Assembly: GCA_003427395.1 (NCBI GenBank)
Contig: BFEA01000003.1
Location: forward strand, 6,704,540 to 6,734,002
Length of the DNA: 29,463 nt
Direction of reading: 5' to 3'
Origin: Chara braunii
Taxonomy: Eukaryota; Streptophyta; Charophyceae; Charales; Characeae
Below the pieces are notes generated by a model. That model was not told the origin of the DNA. It worked only from the letters and a program-made list of their open reading frames with translations, and did no database searches. Each line of letters begins with the position of its first letter. The first letter of the stretch is position 1. The translations under genes and the position numbers were made by a program. Positions 18,522-28,360 of the stretch are shown here, in pieces.

Positions 18522-19018
18522 TGCGGGCCTAGCTCAGTTGGTAAGGCGCAGACGCTGCATTCAGGAGGTCGTGGGTTCAATCCCCATTTGCCTCGCGTAC
18601 GTGCCTCGGCAAGCTTGGTGATCTACCAGCTAGAGATAACCCGTTGCCCCCCTAAGCCAGCATTGGCAGGACCTTGGTTGTTGTTGGTTGCTATGCAGCT
18701 ACAATATTGGCCATTAGACACCGCCATGTGGGGTTTGGGGGCGGGGTAGGGGGAGGTGCAGTGACTGGCCATTGCTCGGCGCTAGGACCGCCGATTTCCC
18801 CCATCGGCAATGCCTCCCCACCCCTCTTCACCGTGATGAGGGACTGGTACAGCCTTGCTCTCGCACCACTGCTGTGGTGCAACCTACCCCGTGGGCTGGG
18901 GAGAGATCCGGGTTGGTTGGTGTTCCCCCGTACTACATATACACTAGTGAGAGGATGAGATAGATGAGTACTAGCAAAGAAAAATGAGATAGATAAGAAA
19001 AAAGAAAAAAAAAAAAAA
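18522..19018 (+). mobile_element. SINE-like element with tRNA-derived head and poly(A)
   Basis: The head reads like a tRNA: perfect A box TAGCTCAGTTG (18530-18540) and perfect B box GGTTCAATCCC (18574-18584), 33 bases apart, with a paired T arm (GTGGG/CCCAT). The acceptor and anticodon stems do not pair properly in this register, so it is not a good functional tRNA gene. About 400 bases of unrelated body follow and end in an A-rich tail (18996-19020). A weak candidate target duplication (AAAAAGAAG at 18510-18518 and 19019-19027) is low complexity and may be chance. Internal RNA polymerase III promoter boxes would drive transcription. Confidence 0.62.
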
Positions 19019-19027
19019 AAAAAGAAG

Positions 19028-19180
19028 AAACAAAACGAAATGACGCCAGCCCCACACCAAAAGCACTGGAGGGGGAAAAAAACAAAATGAAACAACGCGC
19101 CCCACACCAAAAGCATGGGGGGGGGGGGGAAAGAGAACGAATTGACATGAAACAACATGAGCCCCAGACAAAAAGCACCG
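19028..19180. repeat. ~50-61-bp minisatellite, three units, with long G-run
   Basis: CCCCACACCAAAAGCA recurs near 19050, 19100 and 19162 (the last as CCCCAGACAAAAAGCA) after AAAC/GAAATGA words. The second unit carries a run of 13 G. The poly-G could form a G-quadruplex; this is inference. Confidence 0.75.
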
Positions 19181-19271
19181 CAGCAAAAACACAACAAAAC
19201 TCACCACACCCCTGCTTTGGGCCAGAGCGATTTTCCTAAAAGTGGTTGTGGGTTCTTGTGGGGATGGTCAT

Positions 19272-19303
19272 GCGAGACCCGCTATTTTCTTTAAGGGTCT
19301 CGC
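19272..19303. repeat. 9-bp perfect hairpin
   Basis: GCGAGACCC (19272-19280) and GGGTCTCGC (19295-19303) are exact reverse complements with a 14-base AT-rich loop. Confidence 0.75.
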
Positions 19304-19309
19304 CACAGC

Positions 19310-19336
19310 AATGTCGAAAGCACCAGTTTCGACATT
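19310..19336. repeat. 10-bp perfect hairpin with TCGAAA motif
   Basis: AATGTCGAAA (19310-19319) and TTTCGACATT (19327-19336) are exact reverse complements with a 7-base loop. The same ATGTCGAA/TTCGACAT word recurs about a dozen times in both orientations up to 19900. Confidence 0.78.
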
Positions 19337-19743
19337 TTTTCTTCGCCACATAGACTGGTGAAGGAAAAACGTTGAAACGGGTTCGACATTTGTCAGAGGA
19401 GAGCCTTTCCACATGGGTGGAAACTGCCAGCCTGCGGCGGGCCGAGTTTCAACATCTCGGAATGGAGGTGGTGAAAGAAGAGTGAGTTTCAACATTTGTC
19501 AGGGTCGGTTCAGAAGAGTGCCTTCTCCTTCTCTTCCTTGCGTTTCTACAGCAGTGTCGAAAAACGCAGCCTTGGAGGTGAGCAAAAGATAAGACAATCA
19601 AAATAAATAAAGAATAAAAAAACTTTGTCCGTGCATCTTTCCACGTTGCAGGCCAAATTCAGTCGCATATTCAACGTCTTGAGAGCAGTTCCGCGAGGCC
19701 CACTGCTCTCCCGACATTGGAACCTCGGCGACCGAGGCTACAA

Positions 19744-19852
19744 CAAATTCCCCGCCTCCGCCACACAGCAATGTCGAACAAGGGGCAACGGGTGCAGTGC
19801 CTCGACATCCCTTGTGTTCGACATTGGCTGTGTGGCGAAGGCGGGGAATTTG
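19744..19852. repeat. 109-bp long near-perfect hairpin
   Basis: The left arm, starting CAAATTCCCCGCC (19744), is complementary to the right arm, ending GGCGGGGAATTTG (19852), over about 37 bases with one mismatch and one single-base bulge. After a 2-base bulge the pairing continues (AGGG/CCCT) towards a loop of about 24 bases near 19784-19808. Fold-backs of this size are typical of plant microRNA or siRNA precursors and of MITEs; the sequence alone does not decide. The words GTCGAACA and TGTTCGAC within the arms belong to the local TCGAA motif family. Confidence 0.72.
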
Positions 19853-20080
19853 TCGAAAGGCCGAATGTCGAAAAGAGTCTGACACTTGTCGAAAAATTTG
19901 TTGTTTCGAGGGTGGTGCAGCGAGGCCCTAAGAGTATTGGGAATGAAAATGCTGAGAGAGAAAGACACAGAATGAGGCAGAAAATTCAAACTCAACAGAT
20001 AGAAACAGGAAGTAACAAGATCGACATACAGGCAAGCAGACAGCCAAGCAGCCAGATAGCCAGACGGACAGACAGACACA

Positions 20081-20145
20081 CAAACAAACAAACAAACAAA
20101 CAAACAAACAAACAAACAAACAAACAAACAAACAAACAAACAAAC
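20081..20145. repeat. (AAAC)n microsatellite
   Basis: About 16 AAAC units, preceded by related CAGA/CAGC tetranucleotide drift (20030-20080). Confidence 0.95.
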
Positions 20146-20262
20146 CACAGGAAGACAAACAGGGGGACAGAGTGGGTGGGGAGGCCACGGCAGGAGAGAA
20201 AAAGAGAGAGGAGGCACTCGGGGTGGGCCACAGAGGGAAAAGAAAAAATAACACACACTGTC

Positions 20263-20283
20263 AGAGAGAGAGAGAGAGAGAGA
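20263..20283. repeat. short (GA)n microsatellite
   Basis: About ten GA dinucleotides. Confidence 0.93.
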
Positions 20284-20439
20284 TCATTTTGTGTGCATTG
20301 AGACCCGAACAAGATTAAAAACAAAAACCTTCTCCTTTTGTAACTTTTGTCTCACTTTTTAAATCTTTTTACTGTCCTGGACTGTCTTCAATGACTCTTC
20401 ATGACATCGGATCAGCAGCAGGAAACCAACAGTATGGCC

Positions 20440-20593
20440 GCTGAGTGTCTTCTAAGGGCATGTCATTGGTATAATAGCCCATTTTTTCCTTCTGTATATA
20501 ATAGTCTATCGTTTCCGCTGACTGTCTTCTAAGGGCATGTCATTGGTATAATAGCCTATCTTTTCCTTCTGTATATAAGAGTCTATCGTTTTC
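20440..20593 (+). repeat. 77-bp tandem duplication
   Basis: Unit 1 (20440-20516) and unit 2 (20517-20593) are near-identical; about five or six substitutions are visible. Both contain CTTCTAAGGGCATGTCATTG and TCTGTATATAA, the latter TATA-like. No open frame. It could be a duplicated promoter-like segment or simple tandem duplication. Confidence 0.88.
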
Positions 20594-20800
20594 TTCTGTT
20601 CCTCTCATTCCTCATTCTATTTTTTAACCTATTATATGTTTCCCAGGAATCAGCATCCGGATTTGGTTAACCAAGAATAGAATGGGTTCTGTTTATAATA
20701 CTTTATATGTGTGGTTGAGTTAAATAAAGAACATTAGAAGAGAACAAAAGTCCCAATAAAAGGAAAATACCCTAATGTAACTGACCTGTAGAAGCACATG

Positions 20801-20802
<2 letters not shown>

Positions 20803-20877
<75 letters not shown>

Positions 20878-20890
20878 ATATATATATATA
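20803..20890. repeat. compound (CT)n-(TG)n-(TA)n microsatellite
   Basis: CT run to 20869, then TG and TA runs. It abuts the left LTR of gypsy element 2, whose terminal bases are not recognisable, so repeat expansion may have replaced the end. Confidence 0.94.
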
Positions 20891-20925
20891 TTATAAATAA
20901 ATTAAATATAATATAAATATTATAT

Positions 20926-21899
20926 GATACAACATGTTCCCATACACATGCGAGATGGCGCAGAAGACTTGGAGAGGAAATCCACACCACACCGGAGCGA
21001 GATACGCACAGGGGAAGCTCAAAACCCAGATTGGATTGAAATAAAACTCAATTCATAGTCCCTGTCTCTCTCCAGTCCAATCAGTTGCACAAATCTCAAC
21101 CGAGTATAAACAGCATTGAACAAACTCAAAACATGGTTTCTCCAAGCCTCTGGCATTTTCCTCCTTCCTCCAGCATCCTGCCCACTTCTAAGTATGGCGC
21201 TTAGGCCAGAACCGAGCGCCTAGCCCCAAAACCCTGCAGACCACCAGTGCCTCCCTCGTGCAACCTCATCTGCCGTAGCGCCTCTTAGGAATCACTCAGA
21301 TGCATCAATGCCAAGTCAGAGACCACTTAGGATGGACAGCGCCAGCTCCAGAATAACGAAGGAACCTCCAGCTTGAAGAAGAAGTACAGCTGCCTCGCAA
21401 AGGAAAATTTGGCAGCGCCAACCCCAACAGCACAAATATGGTGTTGCCCAGCTCAGCACCTGAGGTGCATGCTTCAACACTGCTTCCAAACCCTAGCAGC
21501 GGACTCCCAGCTAGAGCGCTGCTCCTGCAGCCGAGCGGCGCAATAAGAACTCCAAACATCGTTTCACCAATGAAACACCATCAGGTCCCGAAGACCCCAA
21601 ACACTACGAACTAACTCTATTTTAAGTTCTACACTAACCTACTGGACCGGACTCCTGGGACTTTGGACACAGCTAGCAGCTATGGGTCTTTGTTTTCCAG
21701 CAACAACGGTATCAATCTGAGGCAGTAACAAAGCAAGAACCCGTTTAGGCTTGAACGAGGTTTATGACATGCAGTACCAGCATTTAACAGTGGTTTGAGG
21801 GAACTGACAGAAATGTCCCTGTGGGTTTAGGCATGTTTCAGTTACCGGTCAGGACCCAGAACTCGAAAAAATTACAACAATGACTCGGTTAGTGTTACA
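20926..21899 (-). repeat. 3' LTR of gypsy element 2 (left)
   Basis: Homology to the right LTR begins at AACATGTTCCCATACACATG (20931) and continues through CAAAACATGG and CTCCTTCCTCCAGC to GCACAAATATGG (about 21440). On the minus strand a plausible start is TGTAACAC at 21899. The outer ~35 bases do not match the right copy. Confidence 0.7.
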
Positions 21900-21954
21900 G
21901 CCCGCTGAGAAAATCCAAGAACATTGCATTTCTACCCTCGTGGGGAGCAAGGAC

Positions 21955-22520
21955 CTCCGAGTCGATAGTGGTCATGAGCGAAATGGTGGGGCAGCAGACC
22001 CTTCTGCTTTGCGTCATGTGCCAATACGAAGTTCCTTCTGTGTAAAGTTGGAAACCACCGGTTCTTAGTATTTGGTTGGAAGATAAATTTTGCAAGATAC
22101 TCACGATTGGGGCCGGTACCCCATTAATCCTCAATCCACTCAACGTCGTAGCCCTTTTCAAGGATTGGTGGTCCAAATTGAGGGGGTCTGTCTGGGAATG
22201 CATTGGAAGGTGTGAAAGGTAGCAACTTTGATGTATGGAAGACAGAGCCAGTCATGAGATGAGATGGTACATCCAATACGGAAGATGGACCAAAGGGATG
22301 AGATCCCACTGTATTTAGAACCTGCCATGGACCATAGTACAAGGGCAACAACTTCAGGGAGATGTCTTCTTCATAAGAAAACTCAGATCTCTTGACCGAA
22401 GCCCAATTTCCTGGTCGAAGAGGGGAAGGCAGTCGATGTTTGTTAGCTTGTTCAATCCTTCTCTTTTTGTGCTTTAAACATGTAGTTCGTGCTTTCTCTA
22501 AGGCCCGTTCGTAACTCTTG
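21955..22520 (-). pseudogene. gypsy 2 integrase C-terminus and chromodomain-like end
   Basis: LLPLYYGPWQVLNTVG and VFHTSKLLPF (22200-22351) are the integrase C-terminal module. KGYDVEWIED then starts a chromodomain-like segment; after a TAA near 22124 the same frame continues with GTGPNREYLAKF and an NRWFP motif, matching the chromodomain spacing of Tyr and Trp. Further stops follow. It supports assignment to chromoviruses, less firmly than for element 1. Confidence 0.65.
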
Positions 22521-23210
22521 ACAATTTTTGTGGTGCTAGTAGTTAGTTTGGGCTTAGCCTTGTCGACGATACCATCGAGTGGTTGTCTAAGATCTCTACC
22601 TTCAGGGTGTGAATCCTGTTGAGGTATGGATAGAGGTATTGTACATTAGTTGGGCCCAGGACATGTGTTTGTCCCAATCCTGTTGTTTACGTGTGATCAC
22701 AAATATCAGCAGCAGCTGGAGCAGAATGTGGTTCATCACTTGGCCTATCCATTGGCCTCAGGAAGTCTGCCAGAAGTCATGTCTAGTCTAGAGTGGAGAT
22801 AGTCCTTGCAGAAGGACTTTCACTCATTGCTGTAGAATTGTGGGTCTCTGTCGCTAACAATGGAGGCTAGGTGTCCCTGGGCACTCAACCCACATCTTAG
22901 AGAAGACCTCTCTGATTAGAGGCACCCTCACCCCGCCTGACAAAGAAATAAACTCTGCATACTTAAAGAAACGATCAACAGAAATCGCAACCTGTCTCAT
23001 CCCACGAGGGGTGGTCTTGTCGAGATCACGAAAGTCAACTGACACTGACTCGCCACGACGATATGGGATAGGGAACCATTTCATAAGTCCCATAGGAGGT
23101 CGCCTGTGGATCTTGCTTCTTCGACACATCTCCTACATTGTTTTTCATGTCTAACCAATAGAATCGTTGGACCAGGGTCACCTACATCTTCGTGAACCCA
23201 AAATGCCCAC
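22521..23210 (-). pseudogene. gypsy 2 integrase core, mutated
   Basis: The zinc-binding part has SHNARGHFGF (two His, about 23185-23220) and a Cys near 23125. The first catalytic Asp is in ESVSVDFRDLD (codon 23034-23036). The second (ASIVSDRDPQF, about 22850) is reached only after a frameshift near 22870-22890. At the third site the sequence reads GRLPEANG, a stop, then A-K where the family has A-E; this would be catalytic Glu to Lys (a G-to-A change), followed by another stop (22735-22770). Confidence 0.7.
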
Positions 23211-23833
23211 GAGCATTATGACTCTCAACAATGAGATAAGTCTTTATCTTGTGGTCACCAGGGATGCGCAAATGTTTCTTCCTCGTGCTAACTATGTAGA
23301 AGTAGCCTGAAGTCGGGGCATATCCTAACTCAAAGTTGGGGTCTGTTTGCAGATTTCTGAGGATGGTGACAAAGAAAGGGTCTTGAGGCAACACATCTGC
23401 AATGATCTTTCTCATGAAATCCGTGAAGGAGTAAGAATGCATAATGGCAACAAAGGTGTCAGGTCTACGAGAAAGGGCATCGACTACCTTGTTATAGCAA
23501 CCGGTGTTGTGTTTCATTTCAAAGCCAAAGGCGTCTATGAACTGAATGTACCTTCCCAATTTGTCATTTAACTCCTGTTGGGTCTTCATCCCCTGCAAGG
23601 TTGAATGATCAAAGTAGATTTTGAAGTGTTTTCTAAGCAAGAAGTGTTTCCATTGTTTCAGGGCATACACAAAGGTGTATAGTTCTTTGTCAGAAGTAGA
23701 AGGTTAGATCCTTCTTACTTTAATCTACTTACTCGTGAATTCCACGGGCTTCAGGCCAGTCCCATTATCTTGTCAGGGGTCTGCCCCAACACCATACTGG
23801 CTTGCATTTGTGGATAGCAAAAATGGCAAGGTA
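23182..23833 (-). pseudogene. gypsy 2 RNase H, 3' part
   Basis: From the SINE junction: LLSTNASQYGVGADP (first catalytic site, Asp replaced by Asn) and then, after a break near 23700-23735, ALKQWKHFLLRKHFKIYFDHSTL with catalytic Asp present, KVVDALSRRPDTFV, and the start of the integrase zinc-binding domain (HNARGHFGF). The 5' part of the same domain lies beyond the SINE insertion, from 24549 upward. Confidence 0.8.
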
Positions 23834-24563
23834 TGTACACACGGCCTGAGCTTAGTTAGGAGAGCACCGATGTCAAATGCGTGTTGTGGTATAAGGGTGC
23901 AAGTTCGAATCTTCGGACCTGCGCCCTGTGCATTCGGCCAGGGGGCGTCGACTGACGCAAGTATGTGTGCACACGGGGCAATGCAAGCGGTCAAATGCTC
24001 AAAACCCGGCCGCTCAAAGGGGTTTCAAGGTAGAGCTTCAAACTGTGGGATCCATCCATTGTGGCTGCCACATTGGAGGTTGCCCCTCTGGGCATGCCAC
24101 ATTGCATTGCTCTGTGTGGTTTCCAAAGAGCATTGCTTGCGCCCCCTCTTGGCTTGTGGGGGGTAATGGGGGGATGGGGCAAGGGGGGGGACTCAGTTGG
24201 GAAGAGCAGGGTAAGAAGCCAGGGTTCGATATTCCTCTAGTAGACCAACGACACCCCCTTAGTAGCAGGCGACAGGGTGCTTGATTGCCTCCCAAATGGT
24301 CACCTTGGGGGAGCCCGGAACCTGAATCAGGGTATAGCGCGCCAGTTGCTGGCAATCGAGAAACATCGGTCTCGCTTGCTACCTGCCCAAGTGTGTGTGT
24401 GTGGTCGAGATTGAGGGTTTCTTCCTTGAGTGTCCCCTGTCTATGGGTGGATCCACTGTGACGACATGGAGGGATGAACACAGTGGTCCATCCCCCGTCG
24501 GACATCCGCATCCTTCACTGTCCCTGACACCCCTCAGAGCCTTCTAAAAAAAATGGCAAGGTA
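23819..24563 (+). mobile_element. composite SINE-like insertion in gypsy 2 RNase H, 15-bp target-site duplication
   Basis: AAAAATGGCAAGGTA occurs at 23819-23833 and again at 24549-24563, immediately after the A-run that ends the insert. Between them are ~715 bases with no similarity to gypsy. The head is tRNA-like: A-box-like GAGCTTAGTTA (23848-23858, 9/11 to consensus) and B-box-like AGTTCGAATCT (23902-23912, 9/11). A second tRNA-like module lies inside: ACTCAGTTGG (24191-24200) and GGTTCGATATT (24223-24233). On the minus strand the RNase H frame stops at one copy of the duplication and resumes in phase at the other, which independently confirms the ends. Internal open frames (for example 24038-24511) are not genes. 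Confidence 0.85.
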
Positions 24564-25440
24564 GGCTTAGAAAGTTTCAACATAGGTGCCTTGATAAGGG
24601 CTTTCTTCAATCTTTAATAAGCTAAATGGCACCGAGGAGTCCACTTGAAGGGGACATCCTTAGCCAATGCATTAGTCAGGGGAGTGGTTATGGTAGAAAA
24701 GTCTTTGATGAGCTTCCTATAGTAAGCAACCAGTCCCATGAATGACCTAATATTTTGGACCATCTTAAAGGCTTCAGGGACTATGCCTTTTGAAGAGAAC
24801 ACATGACCCAAGTATAAAGATAGAAGAGGCCCTAAAGGCTGACTTTTTCTTGTTTATCATGTACTTGTTCTCTCTTAGGACTTGAGGAACCTCCTTCAAA
24901 TGTTCTGCATGTTCCTTGATGGTCTTGCTGAATACTTGGATATCATCCAAGTAGACAACTACAAAGCGATCAAGGAAGGGCTTGAAGATTCGATTCATTT
25001 TTGTTTTGAAGGTCCCAGATGCATTGCAAAGTCCAAAAGGCATGACTAGATACTCATAGGTGCCATACCTGGTCCTGAAGGCGATCTTACGGACGTCTTA
25101 CTCAACCATTTCGATTTGATGATAAACCAAACTTCGTAGTGATTTTGTTGAAGGCCTTACAACTTTACACCATGTCCAAGAGGTCGTCAATTCTAGGCAA
25201 GGGCTCACAGCTCTTCCAGTAATCTTGTTGAGACCTCTATAGTCAATGCACATCTTGAGTTCCTCATTCCCTTTTGGAACAAGGAGGATTGGTGCTCCGT
25301 ACTCAGATGAGCTACAGTGGAGTCAACTCTTCTCAATTAGAGTCTCTAACTGTTTTCTAAGTTCATTGAGTTCAACATGGAACATCCTATAGACTCTTCT
25401 TTTAGGGATGGTAGAGTCGGGGAGGATCTCAATGCGGTGC
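24564..25440 (-). pseudogene. gypsy 2 reverse transcriptase and 5' part of RNase H
   Basis: RT landmarks in order: APILL(V)PKG and CIDYRGLNKI wording (25230-25310), MPFGLCNASGTFK (25043 downward), VVVYLDDIQVFSK with the YLDD site at 24942-24953 (both Asp kept), LGHVFSSKGI-type wording (24811), SFMGLVAYYRKLIKDFS and TPLTNALAKDVPFKW. The start of RNase H runs into the SINE at 24563. Several stops and frameshifts separate the blocks (for example near 24614, 24774-24811 and 25045-25200). Confidence 0.84.
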
Positions 25441-25849
25441 TTGGTCTGTCTGTGGAATAATCCAGTAGTCTCCTAGGCCAAATCGACACACATTGATAAC
25501 CTGCTGGATAACTGGGTCACATTGAGGGGTGGATTTGTCAGTTTGAGTAATGTATGCAACGGAGAGACTTTCATGGTTAGTTTCTTAAGACAAGTTGTAG
25601 AATTATCTTGCCCTGACACAATAGCGACTTGTCTTAGGCTACTAGTCTGTATCTAGGACACATTGCCTTACCTCACCCTTGAAATTATTCTAAAGGATCA
25701 TAGGGGTAGTCCAGTTGATAGTTGGCTTAGTGGTGCTTAACCACTTTAGTCTCAGGACCATGTCAAAGGGCAAATGAGGAAACACAGAGAATTTCAGACT
25801 GTCCGACTTCCCCCTTAGCATCAAATGTGACTGGTAGACCTTTGAGGAC

Positions 25850-26182
25850 CTACCGGACTATGACTGATTGGGAGCCCACTTGGATGTTCAACGGATGTTG
25901 AAGGTCTAAGACCGTGCGTCTCAGATCGAATTTCTGGAGTCCATGAGAGGAAATGAAGTCCCAAGTGGCCCCACAGTCTAGCAGGGTCTTGATTCGGGTC
26001 TTGTTCATGAGAGGCTTGAGTAGGATCAATTCAAATTTCAAGTTCCTATTCTCCTTCAACTGGAAGGGACCAGAGTTGATCGTACTCTTCCTCAGATAAG
26101 GGCTCGTCAATAAAAGGCTCAATGCAGGCTTACAAAGAGTCAGCTGCAACCAGTCTATACCTCGGCTTGGAGGCTGATTCAC
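25850..26182 (-). pseudogene. gypsy 2 protease region
   Basis: A 110-codon block contains LLDCGATWDFISSHGLQ, the retropepsin active site in the D-C-G-A-T form (Asp codon 25976-25978), so the catalytic Asp is retained here, unlike in element 1. The upstream part (KENRNLKFELILLKP) is the usual first strand. The frame ends in a stop at 25850; downstream, degraded protease-RT linker runs to about 25440. Confidence 0.8.
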
Positions 26183-27782
26183 CTTCAGCAGAGACTGATT
26201 CTTCTTCAGAAGAGGATGAATTCAGTTCAGCAGTGTTAAAGCACTAGTAGGCTTTCACACAAAACACAAACTAAAACAATGTTTCTCTGTTATGTTTATT
26301 TATAAGATTAGGGTTAGGTTTTTAACGACAAGTAGGTGTTAAGGCACTAGTACCTCCACCTGTGTTGGGAGATAGGGAAAACTGAAATTTTTCCCATACT
26401 CCTAAAAAATTGGGGGCTGGGATTGAGGACGGCCGTCGTTGATAAATCTCATCGGCGGCTGTCGTTTCGTTGCGGCCTCCTAAAAGATTGGAGACCCACC
26501 TGAGGTCTCCCTATTTTCCCAATTGGCAGAGGTACTAGTGGTTTGAGTGTCTGTAGGCGAAATTAGGGCTGCAGGCACAAACTAGGTCTCAACCACAATA
26601 AATCTTCCAACAGATTCCCTCTTAATCTTGCCCAAACCCTAATTAGGTTTATTATCTCAAAAGATAATTCAGATACAATCAACATGCTGACTAGTATCAG
26701 ATTGCCAAGCACTTTAGTGGGGAAGAAAGATTTAGGTTAGTTGAGATTTCAACAACTTCAGGAGGCAATTAATTTTGTTGTTTCAGACTATCTCTAGTTT
26801 TCAGTGCTGACCTAGACAAACCCTAAACCCTAAACCCTAACTGACTGCTTGCTTTCATCTACTGACAAAACAAACTGAGCGCTTAACAACCAGAACCAGC
26901 GCGGACCAGATTTCATCCCTTCTGATGATGGACTGACCAACAGACTCCAATTAGGGACAGCGCTGGCTCAAAACAGATTGTGTTAACCCTAACTGTCGAC
27001 AGGACAGACACTAGTGGACAGAAACCTTGATTTTAGAGTAGGAACATGCATCGCAGGTCTGAAAGCAGGGACTTGAATCAAGAATAGAAGTAGATGAGAG
27101 ATATATGGCAGATTTAGAAAGATTTTAGGTAAGAAACAGATTCGAAGCATTCATGCAATTTGAAACCCTAGTCTAAACCCAGCGTTTCAACCGAAACCCT
27201 AAACTAGTAGTACATAGACAGTTTGGAACAAACTCGCAAATAAGAATCTTGATTGAAGATGCAGCACCAATCCGATTATCAATTTATCACCCAATAGCAG
27301 CAGCACCAGGCAAAGCACCAGTTTTCGAGGCTCAACTAGCTCAAATGAGTCAGCGCCTCATCCAGTTCTCTCCTGCTTCTTCATTTCAACCTCCCTACTG
27401 ATTCGCCCGTTCAAATCTCCTGAAAACCACTTCGTCGGATGCAAAATTTCATGGAGATGCAGCACGCGGCCGGTTAGAGTTAATGAAAGCCTAATTGGAC
27501 TAGCACCTGACTAGTTTAGGGTTGTAAACCCTAAACTCCGCCGACAGGCTATTTTAGGCTCTGCAACCGTAAATTTAGCTACGCTCAACAGCAGCTCCAC
27601 TCGGAAACACCCTGCACAAGCCGACTTACGAAATTCACCTTTCTCCACCCTCACACATCACCTTTCGCCTCCTTCACCAAATCACTTCATCTGAAGATGG
27701 CAGAACCCTTATCTCCACCTCCAACAGCCTCCTGAAAGAAGATGGCGAACAATTTGCTCAAAGATTTTTGTACGCAGTTGCA
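26183..27782. other. gag-position region without readable gene
   Basis: This 1.6-kb stretch lies where gag and the leader of element 2 should be, but no gag block or zinc knuckle is readable on the minus strand. It holds a 7-bp hairpin (26490-26496 with 26504-26510), a telomere-like run (26818-26840) and scattered AAACCCTA words (near 27164, 27186 and 27527). Either gag is too decayed to see, or the element is a gag-less derivative. Confidence 0.5.
26818..26840. repeat. interstitial plant-type telomere motif
   Basis: Three consecutive AAACCCT units followed by AA. The same heptamer appears singly in several nearby places. At this length it is not a telomere. Confidence 0.85.
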
Positions 27783-27794
27783 GCTCAGATACCA
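27783..27794 (-). other. primer binding site of gypsy element 2
   Basis: On the minus strand TGGTATCTGAGC, one base different from the initiator Met-tRNA site of element 1 (TGGTATCAGAGC), lies two bases after the LTR end. Confidence 0.82.
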
Positions 27795-27796
27795 AC

Positions 27797-28360
27797 TGTT
27801 ATATAACTGATTGAAACATCATCGAACAAAGCATCAACATGTTCCCATACACATGCGAGATGACAAGGAAGACTTGGAGAGGAAATCCACACTAAACTGG
27901 ACTGAGATATGCGCAGCAGAAGCTCAAAACCCAGACACGATTGAAAGAAAACACAATTCATAGTCCCCCAACTCTCTCTAGTTCAATCAGCTGCACAAAC
28001 AGCCCAAGAATCTCAACCGAACACAAACAACCTTGAACAAACTCAAAACATGGCTTCTTCAAACCTCTGGAGTCTTCCTCCTTCCTCCAGCGTCATGCTG
28101 CCCACTCCTGACTATGGCGCTCAGGCCACAACCCAGCGCCTAGCCTCATAACCTTGCAAACCACCACCACCTCCCTCTTGCACCCTCAACTGCCCACCGC
28201 CTCTCGTCAGATGCATCAGCACCAAGTCAGAGACCACCCAACATGAACAGCACTGGAGAAAGACTCTCTAGTTTGAAGAAGAACAAGTACAGCTGACAAG
28301 AGAAAAATATGGCAGTGCCCAACCCTAACAGCACAAATATGGCAGCGCTTAACCCTAACA
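27797..28360 (-). repeat. 5' LTR of gypsy element 2 (right, incomplete)
   Basis: Starts TGTTATATAACTG on the plus strand (so the minus-strand LTR ends ...AACA). Homology to the left LTR runs from 27838 to about 28350 and then fades; the far end is not found. Two short tandem copies of ATGGCAG(T/C)GC...AACCCTAACAG (28309-28360) lie near the point where homology is lost. Confidence 0.72.

Larger units (their letters stand above)
20926..28360 (-). mobile_element. Ty3/gypsy chromovirus-type LTR retrotransposon 2, old and degraded
   Basis: On the minus strand: 5' LTR from 27797 rightwards, PBS (27783-27794), a ~1.6-kb region without readable gag, protease (25850-26182), RT (24614-25440), RNase H (split), integrase, a chromodomain-like end, and 3' LTR (about 20926-21899). 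The two LTRs share clear homology only over roughly 400-450 bases (20930-21440 with 27838-28350), with many indels. The right LTR is truncated or diverged beyond 28350. The protein wording differs from element 1, so it is a different family. No target duplication was found. Confidence 0.85.

Noticed and set aside
18522-18596. Functional tRNA gene
   Set aside because: A and B boxes and the T arm are good, but the 7-bp acceptor stem pairs at only three positions in the standard register and no proper anticodon stem forms. A SINE head or tRNA pseudogene fits better.
18510-19027. 9-bp duplication AAAAAGAAG as target site of the 18.5-kb SINE
   Set aside because: It is too short and too A-rich to be distinguished from chance next to a poly(A) tail; kept only as a weak remark.
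24038-24511. 157-codon minus-strand frame
   Set aside because: It lies wholly inside the SINE-like insertion and shows no domain.
26818-26840. Chromosome end
   Set aside because: Only three telomere units, with kilobases of other sequence on both sides.
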